This document shows positions 52,985 through 62,734 of a DNA stretch of 64,000 nucleotides, one piece after another. The stretch spans positions 62,001 through 126,000 of the forward strand of contig JAHBXV010000010.1 in NCBI GenBank assembly GCA_019636285.1, written 5' to 3'. Within the stretch, counting starts at the first letter, position 1. Each line of letters starts with the position of its first letter. A program made the position numbers and the translations under genes. The notes under the pieces are model-generated. The model searched no databases. It saw only the letters and a program-made list of their open reading frames with translations, and was not told where the DNA came from. Source of the stretch: Planctomycetaceae bacterium (GTDB lineage Bacteria; Planctomycetota; Planctomycetia; Planctomycetales; Planctomycetaceae).

Positions 52985-54652
52985 TTAGAACTGGCTCGAA
53001 ACCATAGTTCGCAGTTCGACCATCGCGGGAGTGATCTGCGACGAGAGCTGTCCCAGCGAACGGCGTTCCTCGGTCTGGCAGTTCACGATGTGGTTGTAGA
53101 CACGCCGCCAGTTTTCGTACAGGTTCGTCACTTCCTGCTGCATCTGGCTGGAGGTCGCGCCGCGGGCCAGCAGTTGCTGCAACCGCACGGAGCCATCGGC
53201 GAAGGCCGCGGTTTCCCGCAGGGCCGCGTTGCCGAACGGCGGTCGTTCGCGGCTGATCCAGCGCTGCGTCGTGTAGTCGAGCTGGTCGGCGAGGTTCGCG
53301 ACGTTGGCCGCCAGCGTCATCGCCTTGGTACGGTCGAAGTCCGAGCGGGAGACCTGCATCGAGGTCGCCAGCGTGTTCAGCGTCTGCTCGATCTGCCGCA
53401 AGGCGGCCTGTGCCTGAGGGCTGGAGCTCGAACGGAACACCGTAACGAAGTCCCGCCGCCCGTCTTCGATGTACCGGAAGGCTTCGACCAGGACTTCGTG
53501 GCGCTCGTTACGCTGGACGTTGTCGATAAAGTTGTCGCAGACGCCGTAAAACTGGTCGACGGACGACAGGGCCAGTCGCGGATTCGGCAGTCGAGTCACT
53601 TCCCGCAGGGAAACGCTCTTGTCGAAGCTGTCGATCGCGTTGCGGAGTTGCGAGGTCAGGTAGACAAGCTGGTCCTTGTTCACGTCCTGCTGCAACAGCA
53701 GCAACTGGGCGATCTTCCCGTCGGACTGCGTGACGCGGCGAAGCGAGCGTTCCAGAACCGGGTTGTTCATGGCCTGCAGCTTGGCCGCCTGGGGATACCA
53801 CAGGGTCTGGAATCGCTTGTAGGCATCGACCACGGCCGGGCGATCGGCGTTGTCTTGCAGCAGGCGGGTCAGCATGTAAGCCTGTTGCTGCACTCGGCTG
53901 GTGGCCAGCAGAATCTGCTGCGCCTCGGGCGAGTTGTAGACTTCGTACTGGATGTCGTCGTTGAGGTGCTCGATGTCGGCCGACAGTTGGGCGACCTGGC
54001 TCAACAGACCCCAGCGATCGAACTGCGGTTCGAGCTTGAGAATCTGCTGCATCAGGCGGGCCAGCTCATTGATCGAACGGGCACTTTCCTGCGTCCGGGT
54101 GCTGATCTCGCGCGAACGCGACAACTGGTAGGCTAGCGACATCCAGCCGGTTTCCAGTTCCTGGAGCTGGTCGGTCAACAGGCGATGATCGTTCACGGTC
54201 AGCGAGTCGTCGGCCAGAATCTTGGCCTGGGCCTTCAGCCGCATGGCATCGGTCAGCAGCGGACGGACGGACGGATAACGCCGCATGTCGTCATTCAGGC
54301 TGACGACCAGGGTGGTGGCTTCGTTGAGCGCGTCCGACAATAGGGGCCGCACTTTTTCGAGTTCCGGCGTCGGGGCTCGCAGATTGGGCGAAGTCGGATA
54401 CGCCCGCAGCGAATTTTCCCGCAGGCTGTCAAAGCGCTGCCGCTCGGAATTGAAGATCTGATTTCCCAGATCATCGAGGGTGTCTCGCTCGAACGACACG
54501 GGAGTCGCGCGGAACGTGCGCGGCTGCTGGGCGTTGGCGAAATCCAGGTTGACCGTCAGTCCGCCGGTCACTGTTGAGGCGAACATCAGGACCGACGTCC
54601 AAATCCGCCGGACCGGGCGGGAAAGCGGGAATCCAACAAAACGACCACGCAT
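52985..54652 (-). CDS. Secreted helical (coiled-coil) protein of unknown function
   Basis: From the ATG at 54652, which follows AAAGGA, the 555-residue product has an export signal (RIWTSVLMFASTVTGGLTVN) and a mostly alpha-helical, Gln/Arg/Leu-rich body (LAYQLSRSREISTRTQESA; LLLLQQDVNKDQLVYLTSQL) with many heptad-like stretches. I recognise no enzyme motif. Planctomycetes encode such exported helical proteins; an envelope structural role is a guess. It is divergent from pheA. Confidence 0.7.
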   Translation of the reverse strand: MRGRFVGFPLSRPVRRIWTSVLMFASTVTGGLTVNLDFANAQQPRTFRATPVSFERDTLDDLGNQIFNSERQRFDSLRENSLRAYPTSPNLRAPTPELEKVRPLLSDALNEATTLVVSLNDDMRRYPSVRPLLTDAMRLKAQAKILADDSLTVNDHRLLTDQLQELETGWMSLAYQLSRSREISTRTQESARSINELARLMQQILKLEPQFDRWGLLSQVAQLSADIEHLNDDIQYEVYNSPEAQQILLATSRVQQQAYMLTRLLQDNADRPAVVDAYKRFQTLWYPQAAKLQAMNNPVLERSLRRVTQSDGKIAQLLLLQQDVNKDQLVYLTSQLRNAIDSFDKSVSLREVTRLPNPRLALSSVDQFYGVCDNFIDNVQRNERHEVLVEAFRYIEDGRRDFVTVFRSSSSPQAQAALRQIEQTLNTLATSMQVSRSDFDRTKAMTLAANVANLADQLDYTTQRWISRERPPFGNAALRETAAFADGSVRLQQLLARGATSSQMQQEVTNLYENWRRVYNHIVNCQTEERRSLGQLSSQITPAMVELRTMVSSQF

Positions 54653-55022
54653 CTGGCATCCTTTCACAGCAACGTCTCGAGTTCTTTGCTGGGTCATCCC
54701 GTCAGCCGTGACAGGGATCGCGGGCCGAAACTAGCAAAAATTGCCGCAGGCTGCCTAGACCGGTTTTCCCAGTAAGCCGCCCCAATCCCCCGGTCACGGC
54801 TTGTCTGACGGACGATTGACAACGCAAGGTTTGACCGTATAGAACCTTCAGTCAATCGAAATCTGCCGTTTTGACGGAAGGACTCAACCGACACCCGCGG
54901 AATTCCCACGAAGCGCGCGGGGAGCGAGAAAGGGAGTTCGCGGCGGCGAACGGCTGGACAGAACCTGTTTCCCAACAACAGCTTATCGTCATTTAAACTG
55001 CGACCTACCAGGACTCTCCCGC
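54653..55022. other. Divergent promoter region between coiled-coil protein gene and pheA
   Basis: Contains the pheA promoter (54816-54843) and a leader of about 170 bases with the palindrome CCGTTTTGACGG near 54868. No supported ORF. Nothing like a leader peptide rich in Phe or Trp is obvious, so attenuation is not supported. Confidence 0.5.
54816..54843 (+). promoter_or_regulatory. Sigma-70-type promoter of pheA
   Basis: TTGACA at 54816-54821 and TATAGA at 54838-54843 with a 16-base spacer, near-consensus in both boxes, about 180 bases before pheA. Confidence 0.65.
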
Positions 55023-56180
55023 ATGGCATCTCCTTCGGAGTCGCGAAACCGTTCGAAGACCGCCAAAGCGGCTCCCGCAGCCAAGCCCAAGGCGGCCAGT
55101 TCCCAAAACGCTGCCGCCCAGGGTTCCGCCGAGCTGCGCAAGCTCGATCAGGAAATTCTGAAGCTCATCAACAAACGCGCTTCACTCACCATCAAGCTCC
55201 TTGAACGCGTGACCGATCGCCGCGTGGCGATTTACGACCCTCACGATGAAGACGCTCTCTTCAAGCTCGTCGAGGGAGACAATCCCGGTCCGCTGCCAGG
55301 TGTCGCGGTTCGCGGCGTCTTTCGGCAGATCGTCTCGGCGGTTCGCAACGCAACCCGCCCGCAGCGCGTCTGCTATCTTGGGCCCTCGTTCAGCTTCACG
55401 CACATGGCGGCGATGGAGCGATTCGGCGAATCAGCCGACCTGATCCCGGTCAACACGATCGCGGCCGTCTTTGAAGAAGTGAACCGCGGACATGCCGACT
55501 TCGGCCTGGTTCCCATTGAAAACAGCACGGACGGCCGGATTATCGACACCCTGGACATGTTCACGCGGCTGCCGCTGCGGATCTGCGGTGAAATTCAGCT
55601 CTCAATTCACCATTACCTCTTGAGCCGATCACCGCGCGGCCAGGTCACGGAAATCTACAGTAAGCCGCAGGCCCTTTCGCAGTGCCGCGACTGGCTCAGT
55701 CGAAACATGCCGCAGGCACGGCTGATCGAGGTGACGAGCACCTCGACGGCGGCCCAGATCGCCCGCGACAAGCCGGGTGCGGCGGCCGTGGCCAGCCAGC
55801 AGGCGGCCGTGGAATACGGCCTGGAAGTCCTGGCATCCTCGATTGAGGACAACAAGGAAAACGTCACGCGGTTCGCGGTGATTGGCGACCGGCTGATGGC
55901 CCCCACGGGGAATGACCGGACGTCGCTGCTGCTGCAAACTTCGGACAAACCGGGAGCCCTGGTGGGGGCGCTCGAGTCGTTCCGCCAGCAGAAGCTGAAT
56001 CTGACCTGGATCGAATCGTTCCCGCTGCGGGGTGCCGAACGGGGCTATATCTTCTTCATCGATCTCGAAGGGCACCAGAAAGACGCCAAGGTCAAGCGGG
56101 CTCTCGATGAGGTGGAGAAACACGCCGTTCGCCTGGAAATTCTAGGTTCCTACCCCCGTAGCGAACCCCGCGACGAATAA
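55023..56180 (+). CDS. pheA: Prephenate dehydratase with N-terminal (degenerate) chorismate mutase domain
   Basis: The 385-residue protein makes phenylpyruvate for Phe synthesis. A basic Ala/Lys tail (1-40) precedes an AroQ-like helix domain (about 40-125, [19 protein letters not shown]) and then the dehydratase (about 130-300; [47 protein letters not shown]) and an ACT domain ([20 protein letters not shown], the Phe feedback site). In the mutase part the expected Lys after the first helix and the Arg of the P-x-R-E segment are replaced (YDPHDEDAL), so mutase activity is doubtful. Promoter at 54816-54843. Confidence 0.93.
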   Translation: MASPSESRNRSKTAKAAPAAKPKAASSQNAAAQGSAELRKLDQEILKLINKRASLTIKLLERVTDRRVAIYDPHDEDALFKLVEGDNPGPLPGVAVRGVFRQIVSAVRNATRPQRVCYLGPSFSFTHMAAMERFGESADLIPVNTIAAVFEEVNRGHADFGLVPIENSTDGRIIDTLDMFTRLPLRICGEIQLSIHHYLLSRSPRGQVTEIYSKPQALSQCRDWLSRNMPQARLIEVTSTSTAAQIARDKPGAAAVASQQAAVEYGLEVLASSIEDNKENVTRFAVIGDRLMAPTGNDRTSLLLQTSDKPGALVGALESFRQQKLNLTWIESFPLRGAERGYIFFIDLEGHQKDAKVKRALDEVEKHAVRLEILGSYPRSEPRDE

Positions 56181-56360
56181 TCGGGGAAGACGCATCTCGC
56201 CGGTTGCTCGCAATTCGGTCGCGGTCGACGCTGTTGACGGTCTACTGGCGATTCGTCACGGTGGAACGAAGAATGGCGAGTTTGTCGTGCGTCCCCAGAG
56301 ACTCGCGATGTCTATGAGCGACTCTCAGCGAAGCGCCTGGCTGCAGTAAGCAGCAATAAA

Positions 56361-56375
56361 CCGGCAAATTGCCGG
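56361..56375. repeat. Short palindrome before tpiA
   Basis: CCGGCAA-A-TTGCCGG, perfect 7-bp arms around one base, 46 bases before the tpiA start. It may be an operator or a leader hairpin. Confidence 0.5.
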
Positions 56376-56421
56376 CTGATAACAACGGTTCGTGCCAAGA
56401 ACATCCCAAAGGATCGGACTC

Positions 56422-57195
56422 ATGAGGCGCTACTTCGTCGCCGGCAACTGGAAGATGAACACCACGCTGGAGTCGGCCAAGGGGCTGGCCAACGCGATCG
56501 CCGCCGATGTGACCCAAAAGAGTCCGATGGTGGATGTCGCGGTTTGCCCGCCGGCCCCGTATTTGGTTCCGGTGCGGGAGGCTCTTGGCTCCAGCAAGGT
56601 TTCGCTGGGGGCGCAGAACGCCTACTTCGCCTCACCCGGCGCCTATACGGGCGAAGTCGCTGTCGAAATGCTGCAAGACGTCGGCTGCAAATGGGTGATT
56701 CTCGGGCATAGTGAACGTCGGCAATTGTTCAGCGAAACGGACGATCTCATCAACAAGAAGATCGTAGCCGCGACCGCGAAGGAACTCGGGGTCATCTTCT
56801 GCATCGGCGAAGTCCTCGCGGACCGGCAGGCCGGTCGGATGGAAGCTGTTTTGCAGACACAACTTGAAGGCGGGATGAAGGACTTGGACGCGGGTCTGTT
56901 GGGCCAGTTCGTGATCGCCTATGAGCCAGTCTGGGCGATCGGGACCGGCGTGACCGCAACGCCCGAACAGGCGGAAGAGGCGCATCTTTTTATTCGCAGT
57001 TGGCTGGCAAAACGCTATAGTGCCGCGACCGCCGAAGGAATCCGCATTCTGTACGGGGGGAGCGTGAAGGCGGACAACGCCGCCGAACTGCTGTCCCAGA
57101 AGAATGTGGACGGCGCGCTGGTCGGTGGAGCGAGCCTGAAGCCGGATCAGTTCTTGCCAATTATCGCGGCTGCCGCGAAACTGGCCGAAGCCTGA
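56422..57195 (+). CDS. tpiA: Triose-phosphate isomerase
   Basis: Interconverts dihydroxyacetone phosphate and glyceraldehyde 3-phosphate. The 257-residue barrel begins RRYFVAGNWKMN (Lys11), with the electrophile His96 in VILGHSERR and catalytic Glu168 in AYEPVWAIGTG; ILYGGSVKADNA and ALVGGASLKPDQF bind phosphate. The ATG at 56422 has AAAGGAT before it; the frame from 56392 is an unsupported extension. It starts the group tpiA-secG-yicC-gmk-rpoZ, all in one direction, a synteny common in planctomycetes. Confidence 0.96.
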   Translation: MRRYFVAGNWKMNTTLESAKGLANAIAADVTQKSPMVDVAVCPPAPYLVPVREALGSSKVSLGAQNAYFASPGAYTGEVAVEMLQDVGCKWVILGHSERRQLFSETDDLINKKIVAATAKELGVIFCIGEVLADRQAGRMEAVLQTQLEGGMKDLDAGLLGQFVIAYEPVWAIGTGVTATPEQAEEAHLFIRSWLAKRYSAATAEGIRILYGGSVKADNAAELLSQKNVDGALVGGASLKPDQFLPIIAAAAKLAEA

Positions 57196-57406
57196 TCGAA
57201 GGCGACGGTCTCGTGCCCGAAAGTTCGAAAGGATGGCCGAACTAACGCCGCGGGCCGGATGATCTTGACCAGTTCCCATCCCTGGACGATTCTTCAGGGC
57301 GAGAACAATTGGTCGAAAGAGGGAGTTTATCCGCCAGACCCGGCGATTTCGCGGGCCTGTCGGTCGATGGAAAAAACGATCCTCCAGGGGTCGTGTTCGG
57401 AAGAAA

Positions 57407-57910
57407 GTGTCGCTGACCATGATGACTCTGGCCTATCTGACGATGACCCTGCTGACACTGGTCGGCCTGTTCATGATCTTCATCATTCTGCTGCAACGCG
57501 GCCGTGGCGGCGGAATCGCCGGGGCTTTCGGCGGCATGGGGGGCCAAAGCGCGTTCGGAACCAAGGCGGGCGACGTCTTCACGAAGATCACCACCATCCT
57601 CGCGATCTCGTGGGTCGTGCTCGCGGCCGGAAACGTCTACATCCTGCGGGCCGCTCTTCCCGACCGCTTCAAGGAAGGGGCCAATGCCGCTCCCACGATT
57701 CCCGAGATCACGTCGGGCAATAAAGAGGAACCGGAGGTCGATCCGCCGACCCCGCCCGCGACCACTCCGCCGGCCAGCAGCCAGCCCGCGACGACGGACG
57801 AACCGGCGACCGGTGACGCTACCCCTGCCGCGACTCCGGCCAAGCCCGAGAAGCCCGCGACCGAACCTGCGACTCCGGAATCCGCTCCGGCGGAATCGAA
57901 GCCAGAGTAG
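57407..57910 (+). CDS. secG: Preprotein translocase subunit SecG
   Basis: SecG assists SecYE. Two membrane segments (LTLVGLFMIFIILLQRG and ILAISWVVLAAGNVYIL) flank the cytoplasmic Gly-rich loop GGGIAGAFGGMGGQSAFG, which is diagnostic. The 167-residue form from GTG 57407 has GGAAG close upstream; ATG 57419 is an alternative. The C-terminal 75 residues are a Pro/Thr/Glu-rich extension (TPPATTPPASSQPATTDE), longer than in most bacteria and probably periplasmic. Confidence 0.9.
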   Translation: MSLTMMTLAYLTMTLLTLVGLFMIFIILLQRGRGGGIAGAFGGMGGQSAFGTKAGDVFTKITTILAISWVVLAAGNVYILRAALPDRFKEGANAAPTIPEITSGNKEEPEVDPPTPPATTPPASSQPATTDEPATGDATPAATPAKPEKPATEPATPESAPAESKPE

Positions 57911-58055
57911 CGGGGTCACTTGCCGAGGACATCGACGAGTCCCCGGATGAGTGCCGCCTTTTCGGGCCATTCCGGTTCGTTCTCTCTCACTTTAGACGGA
58001 TTGTCTTGCCGGGCCGCGGGCAAATCCGTTTGGTTGAATTCATGGAGAATTGTCT

Positions 58056-58940
58056 TTGCCGCTCAGCATGACGGGCTTTGGTGACGCCCAGACGACCGGT
58101 GGTCCGGCCTGCTACCGAGTCGAGGTTCGCAGCGTCAATAACCGGCATTTCAAACTCCATTACCGCGGACCGGAAGAGCTCAGCGGCTACGAAGCCGACG
58201 TCGAGCGCCTGGTTCGCCAGAAAGTCAGCCGCGGGACGGTTTCCGTTTCGATTCGCCCGGACACGGCGACCAGTACCGACGCGGCGCGAATCAACGAACC
58301 TGTCCTGCTGGCCTACTGGCAGCAGTTGCAGCAGTTGTCGGAAAAGGTGAGCGGCATGGCCCAGCCCTCGTTGGCCGACCTGCTGCCCCTCCCGGGAGTG
58401 ATTTCCGACCGCTCGGCTTCCGTCGGCGATGTGGATGCCACCTGGGAAGCGGTCTCGCAGGCCTTGGAAAAAGCGATCGCCCAGCATCATGACTTTCGGG
58501 TTCGTGAAGGCCACGCAATGGCCGTGGAGATTGAATCGTCCTGCAACCAGATTCGGGCGATCCTCGATAAAATCGTGCAATGGTCGAGCGACGTCGTCGC
58601 CGAGTATCGCGACAAGCTGTTGCAACGAATTCAGACTCTGCTCGCGAATACGGACGTGACCGTCGATCCCCGTGACTTGCTGCGGGAAGTGTCGCTATTC
58701 GCGGACCGCTGCGACATCAACGAAGAAATCACGCGATTGCGGGCGCACCTGGACCAGTTCAAGCAACTCCTTGCGGGTTCAAACTCGCAGGGCCGCAAGC
58801 TCGACTTCCTGTGCCAGGAGCTGTTTCGCGAATCGAACACGATCGGATCGAAGTCGAATCACCTGGGCATTTCGCACGCGGCCGTCGACATGAAGACCGA
58901 GGTCGAGCGGATCCGCGAAATCGTGCAGAACCTGGAGTGA
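58056..58940 (+). CDS. YicC/YloC family endoribonuclease-like protein
   Basis: The 294-residue protein begins PLSMTGFGDAQTTGGPACYR and ends NTIGSKSNHLGISHAAVDMK, both strongly typical of YicC/YloC. E. coli YicC takes part in RNA cleavage; the planctomycete enzyme is inferred to be similar. I choose the TTG at 58056, which has GGAG seven bases before it; TTG 58050 and ATG 58068 are alternatives. It is 4 bases from gmk, a pairing found in many bacteria. Confidence 0.92.
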   Translation: MPLSMTGFGDAQTTGGPACYRVEVRSVNNRHFKLHYRGPEELSGYEADVERLVRQKVSRGTVSVSIRPDTATSTDAARINEPVLLAYWQQLQQLSEKVSGMAQPSLADLLPLPGVISDRSASVGDVDATWEAVSQALEKAIAQHHDFRVREGHAMAVEIESSCNQIRAILDKIVQWSSDVVAEYRDKLLQRIQTLLANTDVTVDPRDLLREVSLFADRCDINEEITRLRAHLDQFKQLLAGSNSQGRKLDFLCQELFRESNTIGSKSNHLGISHAAVDMKTEVERIREIVQNLE

Positions 58941-58944
58941 CGCC

Positions 58945-59544
58945 ATGAGTTCCGCCCAGGTGCTGCCCAATCGATTTCGAGTGGTGGTTCTGTCCGGCCC
59001 CAGCGGCAGCGGCAAGACCACGGTCGTGGAGCGACTTCTGGAAGCAGCTCCGTTGCGGCTCGTGAAGTCGATCTCGGCGACCACCCGTGCTCCCCGGAAC
59101 GGCGAAGTCGACGGCGAATCGTACTATTTCCTCTCGCCGCAAGAGTTTGCGGAGCGCAAGGCCCGAGAGGAATTCCTCGAAACGGCCGAGGTTTTCGGGG
59201 CCGGATACTGGTACGGAACGCTGAAAACCGAGGTCGACCGAGCCCAGCGGATGGGAGGTTGGTCCTTCCTGGAGATCGACGTTCAGGGGGCGCTGCGGGT
59301 GATGGAGTTGTACCCCGATGCCGTCACGATTTTTCTGCACCCCCCCTCCATGGAAGAGTGCGAGCGCAGGCTGCGATCGCGGGCTTCCGAGTCGGAAGAG
59401 GCCGTTCAGAAACGGCTGCGGCAGGTTCAGGAGGAAATCGGTCAGTCGGGACGATATCGTTATCAGGTGATTAACGACCGGCTGGATGATACTATTGCCG
59501 AGATTTCGCGAATTCTGCGCCGGGAGGCCGGGACGGCCGATTGA
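58945..59544 (+). CDS. gmk: Guanylate kinase
   Basis: Phosphorylates GMP to GDP. The 199-residue protein has the P-loop GPSGSGKTT at 18-26, the GMP-binding RAPRNGEVDGESYYF, and the lid/central GWSFLEIDVQGALRVM. Length and start are normal. It is 4 bases after yicC and 141 bases before rpoZ. Confidence 0.96.
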   Translation: MSSAQVLPNRFRVVVLSGPSGSGKTTVVERLLEAAPLRLVKSISATTRAPRNGEVDGESYYFLSPQEFAERKAREEFLETAEVFGAGYWYGTLKTEVDRAQRMGGWSFLEIDVQGALRVMELYPDAVTIFLHPPSMEECERRLRSRASESEEAVQKRLRQVQEEIGQSGRYRYQVINDRLDDTIAEISRILRREAGTAD

Positions 59545-59566
59545 GCGCGGCACGATCCCGCAAGTC

Positions 59567-59590
59567 CGGTCGGCTTCGCGGAGCCGACCG
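59567..59590. promoter_or_regulatory. Hairpin between gmk and rpoZ
   Basis: CGGTCGGCT (59567-59575) pairs with AGCCGACCG (59582-59590) around 6 bases. No T tract follows, so a plain terminator is unlikely; it could be a processing or attenuation site. A poor TCGACA / TACAAA promoter pair follows, before rpoZ. Confidence 0.45.
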
Positions 59591-59685
59591 AGGAATGACG
59601 TTCACACCGGTTTCGACAGACGTTTGCCAGGGTTTACAAAGCTCGCGGCGCGTCGAGACCCACCGACCTACAGGAACGATTAGAC

Positions 59686-59949
59686 ATGCTCGAAGCCCTG
59701 AAAGAAGAAGCCATCGTCAACAAGGTGGGAGGCCGGTTCAAGCTCTCGACGCTGATCCAGAAGCGAATGGTTCAATTGAACCGGGGCTCGCGGGCGCTCG
59801 TGGAAATGCAGACCAAGAACCTGATGGAAGTCGTCGTCCAGGAAATTCTCCAGGACAAGATTTATCTCGACACATCGGGCGAAGCACGCGTTCGACCAGC
59901 GGCCGAAGTGCCGACCGACGCCGGTCCCACTCTGGCCGACCTGGAGTAA
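59686..59949 (+). CDS. rpoZ: RNA polymerase omega subunit
   Basis: The 87-residue protein stabilises the beta-prime subunit. [20 protein letters not shown] and [20 protein letters not shown] match the omega family, including the helix that wraps the beta-prime tail. It follows gmk, as in many bacteria, and ends before a strong terminator. The usual coaBC neighbour is absent here. Confidence 0.9.
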   Translation: MLEALKEEAIVNKVGGRFKLSTLIQKRMVQLNRGSRALVEMQTKNLMEVVVQEILQDKIYLDTSGEARVRPAAEVPTDAGPTLADLE

Positions 59950-60071
59950 TTCGAGCGAGTCACCGGCAGCCGGGCCGGGAATTTTTTTGCGTCTGGATTG
60001 CTCGTTCGGATGAACTGGACACTTGGGGAATGAAGCCGACTTGTCGTCGGACGTTTCGACACATCCATAAA

Positions 60072-60110
60072 AAAGCCCCCCGCGATTCCTGAGAAACGCG
60101 GGGGGCTTTC
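60072..60110. terminator. Strong bidirectional terminator after rpoZ
   Basis: AAAGCCCCCCGCG (60072-60084) pairs perfectly with CGCGGGGGGCTTT (60097-60109), 13 bp, with A and T tracts on both sides. It separates rpoZ from the converging gene at 60136. Confidence 0.92.
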
Positions 60111-60135
60111 GTTTCGCGAGCGGGGCGAGGCAGGG

Positions 60136-62307
60136 TTACCGGACGGTGACCACGGCCCAGCCTTCGAGAATCTGAATCCGCGTGATGTACGCGGGAACTT
60201 CCTTCTGCTCGCCCTTAATCATGATCTTCCGTGTCACGGTTCGATCGGGAAGCGAGGACTGGATTTTCTTGCGGATGACGCCTCGCGTCGCGATCGACGC
60301 GCTGCCCGCCACCTGCGGCTGATCGGCCCGGATCACAATGTCGCTTTCGCCGATCTCGAACGTCAGCGGGACCGTGATTTCGGTTTCCGGGATCGGATCC
60401 CGACCTTCCCGCTGGAATCCGGTGCGGAAGACCAGTTGCAGGCCCGATGGGGTCATGTTGACGCGAATCGGATCCTTTTCCGCGAAGACGAACGAGGTGC
60501 TCGCGGCTTCTTCGTCGACATTCTCACGCTTCGGGAACTTCACCTCGCGGCCGAAGGCCTTGGTGAAGAAGTCCTCGAGCTTGGCGGCAAGCTGCTCGTC
60601 GCTGAGCGTCTGTCCGGCCAAGCCGATGCGATCCACAGAGTTGTTGATCAGCGACTCGTGAATCAGCCCGGTCGCCCCCCCGGCAGGGACCATTCCGAGG
60701 TTCGGCGAATTGCCGCCGAGCTCGCCGTCCGCCATCAGCCGGGTGCTGATGATCCCTTCGGTTTCGGTCGACTGAAACTGCTTGGCATCGGGTTCCAGAC
60801 CCACGCCCCGCAGCCGAACCCAGAGCTCGTTTTCCAGTTTGGTGGCAGCGTTCGCGAACGAGGAATCGACCTCGGAATTGAAACGCGGGAGGACGCGATC
60901 GCTGACGCGTTGTCGGGCGATCGCTTCGGACTGCGGCCGCCGAGCGGCCGCTTCCCGCATGGCGATTCGCTCGGCCATGCCGCCAAACAGGCCGCCGCTG
61001 TACGACGTCGTCGCGCCGGTCGTGGTGTTGCTGGCAGCCACGGAGATGGTCGCCGGGAACGTCTCGAACGTTTCGCCGTTAAACCGAATTCCCTTCACCG
61101 AATTGAAGGTGTGGTAGCCGGAGGTGTAGATCGTGGCCTGCGACGTCGCTCCGGCGGTGTTCGACCGCACAACGCCGTTGAGCACCAGATTGAACCGCAG
61201 AGCGGAATTGTCCGGCTTGACGTCGACTCCGAGAGTCGTGGTTGTCGTCTGATTTCCGCCAACGGATGCTCCGAGGACGTAATCGCGAACCTGAGACGAC
61301 TCGGTCCGGGCCTCGGACAGCAGGCGGCTGAGGAATTCCTCGCTGGCGACAATCCGCAGGTTGAAATTGAAGACATGCTTCTGCAGGGCGGCTGCCAGGA
61401 GATCGCCACCGTCGGGCGACAGAGCGCGAATCTGCCGAAAGACGTCGCGAACCTTGGCGGCCGCGGCCGATTCACCCGTGGCCTGCCACTGCGTCGCGGC
61501 GGACAGGAGTTCGCCGAACAAGGGGCGAAGCTGAGCCCCCGCGTTTTCGGGAGCCGGTGCCGCCACCGCGGTCGCGTAGGCTTCAGCAGCCTTGGCGAGA
61601 GCCGTGAAGGCATCGCGATTGAGGAATGCCTTCTGGGATTCGTCCGTCAGTTTGTCGCGCGAAGCAATCTTGTCGTGGGTCGCCTTCGCGGCGGCTACGA
61701 GACTTTCGCTGTTTCCCGAGGCCAAAGCAGCCTTGAGTTCAGGAAGTTTCGCGAACGGTGCCCAGGCCGAACCACCCGAAACGGTCGCCAGATCGCCTTC
61801 AAGACGATTGGCGGCCGCCGACAAAGACGCTTTCAACTGATCGAGGTGCTTGTTACGGGCGGCCTGCGGATCGAGTGCCAGCGTCGCGAGCATGGCTTCG
61901 CCCAGATCGGCGTACATCCCCAGCCGGGCGGACAGGTTTGCCAGCGGCGCGTGCAGCGACCGGTAGCGAGCATCGCCCAGCGCCTTTTCCATGGTCGCGA
62001 CGCGAGCCTGGATGGCATCGAGCGCGGCCTGCTGTTCCGCGGCCGAACCGGTCCATTTGAACAGTCCGGTCACGGCTTCGGATGTTTTGCCGGACCAATC
62101 GGCCCAGTTGCCATCCAAGGCGGCGAATTCTTCGGGCTGCAGTCCGGCGGGGACTTCGGCGGGCATGATGCCCTGCAGGCCAACCGGATTCTCCGGCGTG
62201 TCCGCAGCCCAGACTCCGGCGGCAAAGCCGGAAAACAGCCCCAGTACAGTGAGGCGACGGTGCAGCCGCCCCCAGGAAGCCGACGGCTTCGACTGATTCA
62301 TACCCAT
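60136..62307 (-). CDS. Large secreted protein of unknown function
   Basis: The 723-residue product has a signal peptide (LTVLGLFSGFAAGVWA), an Ala-rich helical first third (LANLSARLGMYADLGEAMLA; LAAALQKHVFNFNLRIVASE), and a beta-rich second part (GVRSNTAG-type strands, VPLTFEIGESDIVIRA, ITRIQILEGWAVVTVR). I recognise no domain. It probably resides in the cell envelope. It converges with rpoZ at the terminator. Confidence 0.7.
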   Translation of the reverse strand: MGMNQSKPSASWGRLHRRLTVLGLFSGFAAGVWAADTPENPVGLQGIMPAEVPAGLQPEEFAALDGNWADWSGKTSEAVTGLFKWTGSAAEQQAALDAIQARVATMEKALGDARYRSLHAPLANLSARLGMYADLGEAMLATLALDPQAARNKHLDQLKASLSAAANRLEGDLATVSGGSAWAPFAKLPELKAALASGNSESLVAAAKATHDKIASRDKLTDESQKAFLNRDAFTALAKAAEAYATAVAAPAPENAGAQLRPLFGELLSAATQWQATGESAAAAKVRDVFRQIRALSPDGGDLLAAALQKHVFNFNLRIVASEEFLSRLLSEARTESSQVRDYVLGASVGGNQTTTTTLGVDVKPDNSALRFNLVLNGVVRSNTAGATSQATIYTSGYHTFNSVKGIRFNGETFETFPATISVAASNTTTGATTSYSGGLFGGMAERIAMREAAARRPQSEAIARQRVSDRVLPRFNSEVDSSFANAATKLENELWVRLRGVGLEPDAKQFQSTETEGIISTRLMADGELGGNSPNLGMVPAGGATGLIHESLINNSVDRIGLAGQTLSDEQLAAKLEDFFTKAFGREVKFPKRENVDEEAASTSFVFAEKDPIRVNMTPSGLQLVFRTGFQREGRDPIPETEITVPLTFEIGESDIVIRADQPQVAGSASIATRGVIRKKIQSSLPDRTVTRKIMIKGEQKEVPAYITRIQILEGWAVVTVR

Positions 62308-62734
62308 TGTGTCCGTCTCTCCGTGAGGTTGCTCCAGTCGCGGCGGACCAGTGGTGGATATGGACCGCCGAAGAATCTATCGACGCGACGTGGAATCGAG
62401 TCCGTTCCGACCGGGGTCGTAACGATCCGGGCCGACAATGCGAGTCGCCGAAACTGCCAAAATCGGCATTCCCTAGAGAGTTTCACTAACCCGCAACATT
62501 GATGCAGTCTATCGCCGCCAATTCAGGAATCCAATATGCGGAGACGTCGCCAGCCCCGTTGAGACCGACGAGAGTTCCGCATCGGCGACAAATAATAGTG
62601 ATTTTTTGAACACAATGCAAAAACTTCCCTCTTGTCGTCGACTTCACCAATCTGCGAAACTCCGCGCGAGAACAGGGAAGTTCGCGGCTCCTGCTGACGT
62701 CGGGCCGTCGGGTTGGCAAAAGGACTTGCTGCTC
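62308..62734. other. Gene-free stretch before the small membrane protein gene
   Basis: Divergent promoter region; an A/T-rich stretch (AATAGTGATTTTTTGAAC) lies near 62595. No supported ORF, terminator or RNA structure is visible to me. Confidence 0.4.

Noticed and set aside
60436-62502. 688-residue plus-strand ORF opposite the large secreted protein
   Set aside because: Composition (many Arg, Gly, Gln) is that of an antisense frame; the minus-strand protein has a signal peptide.
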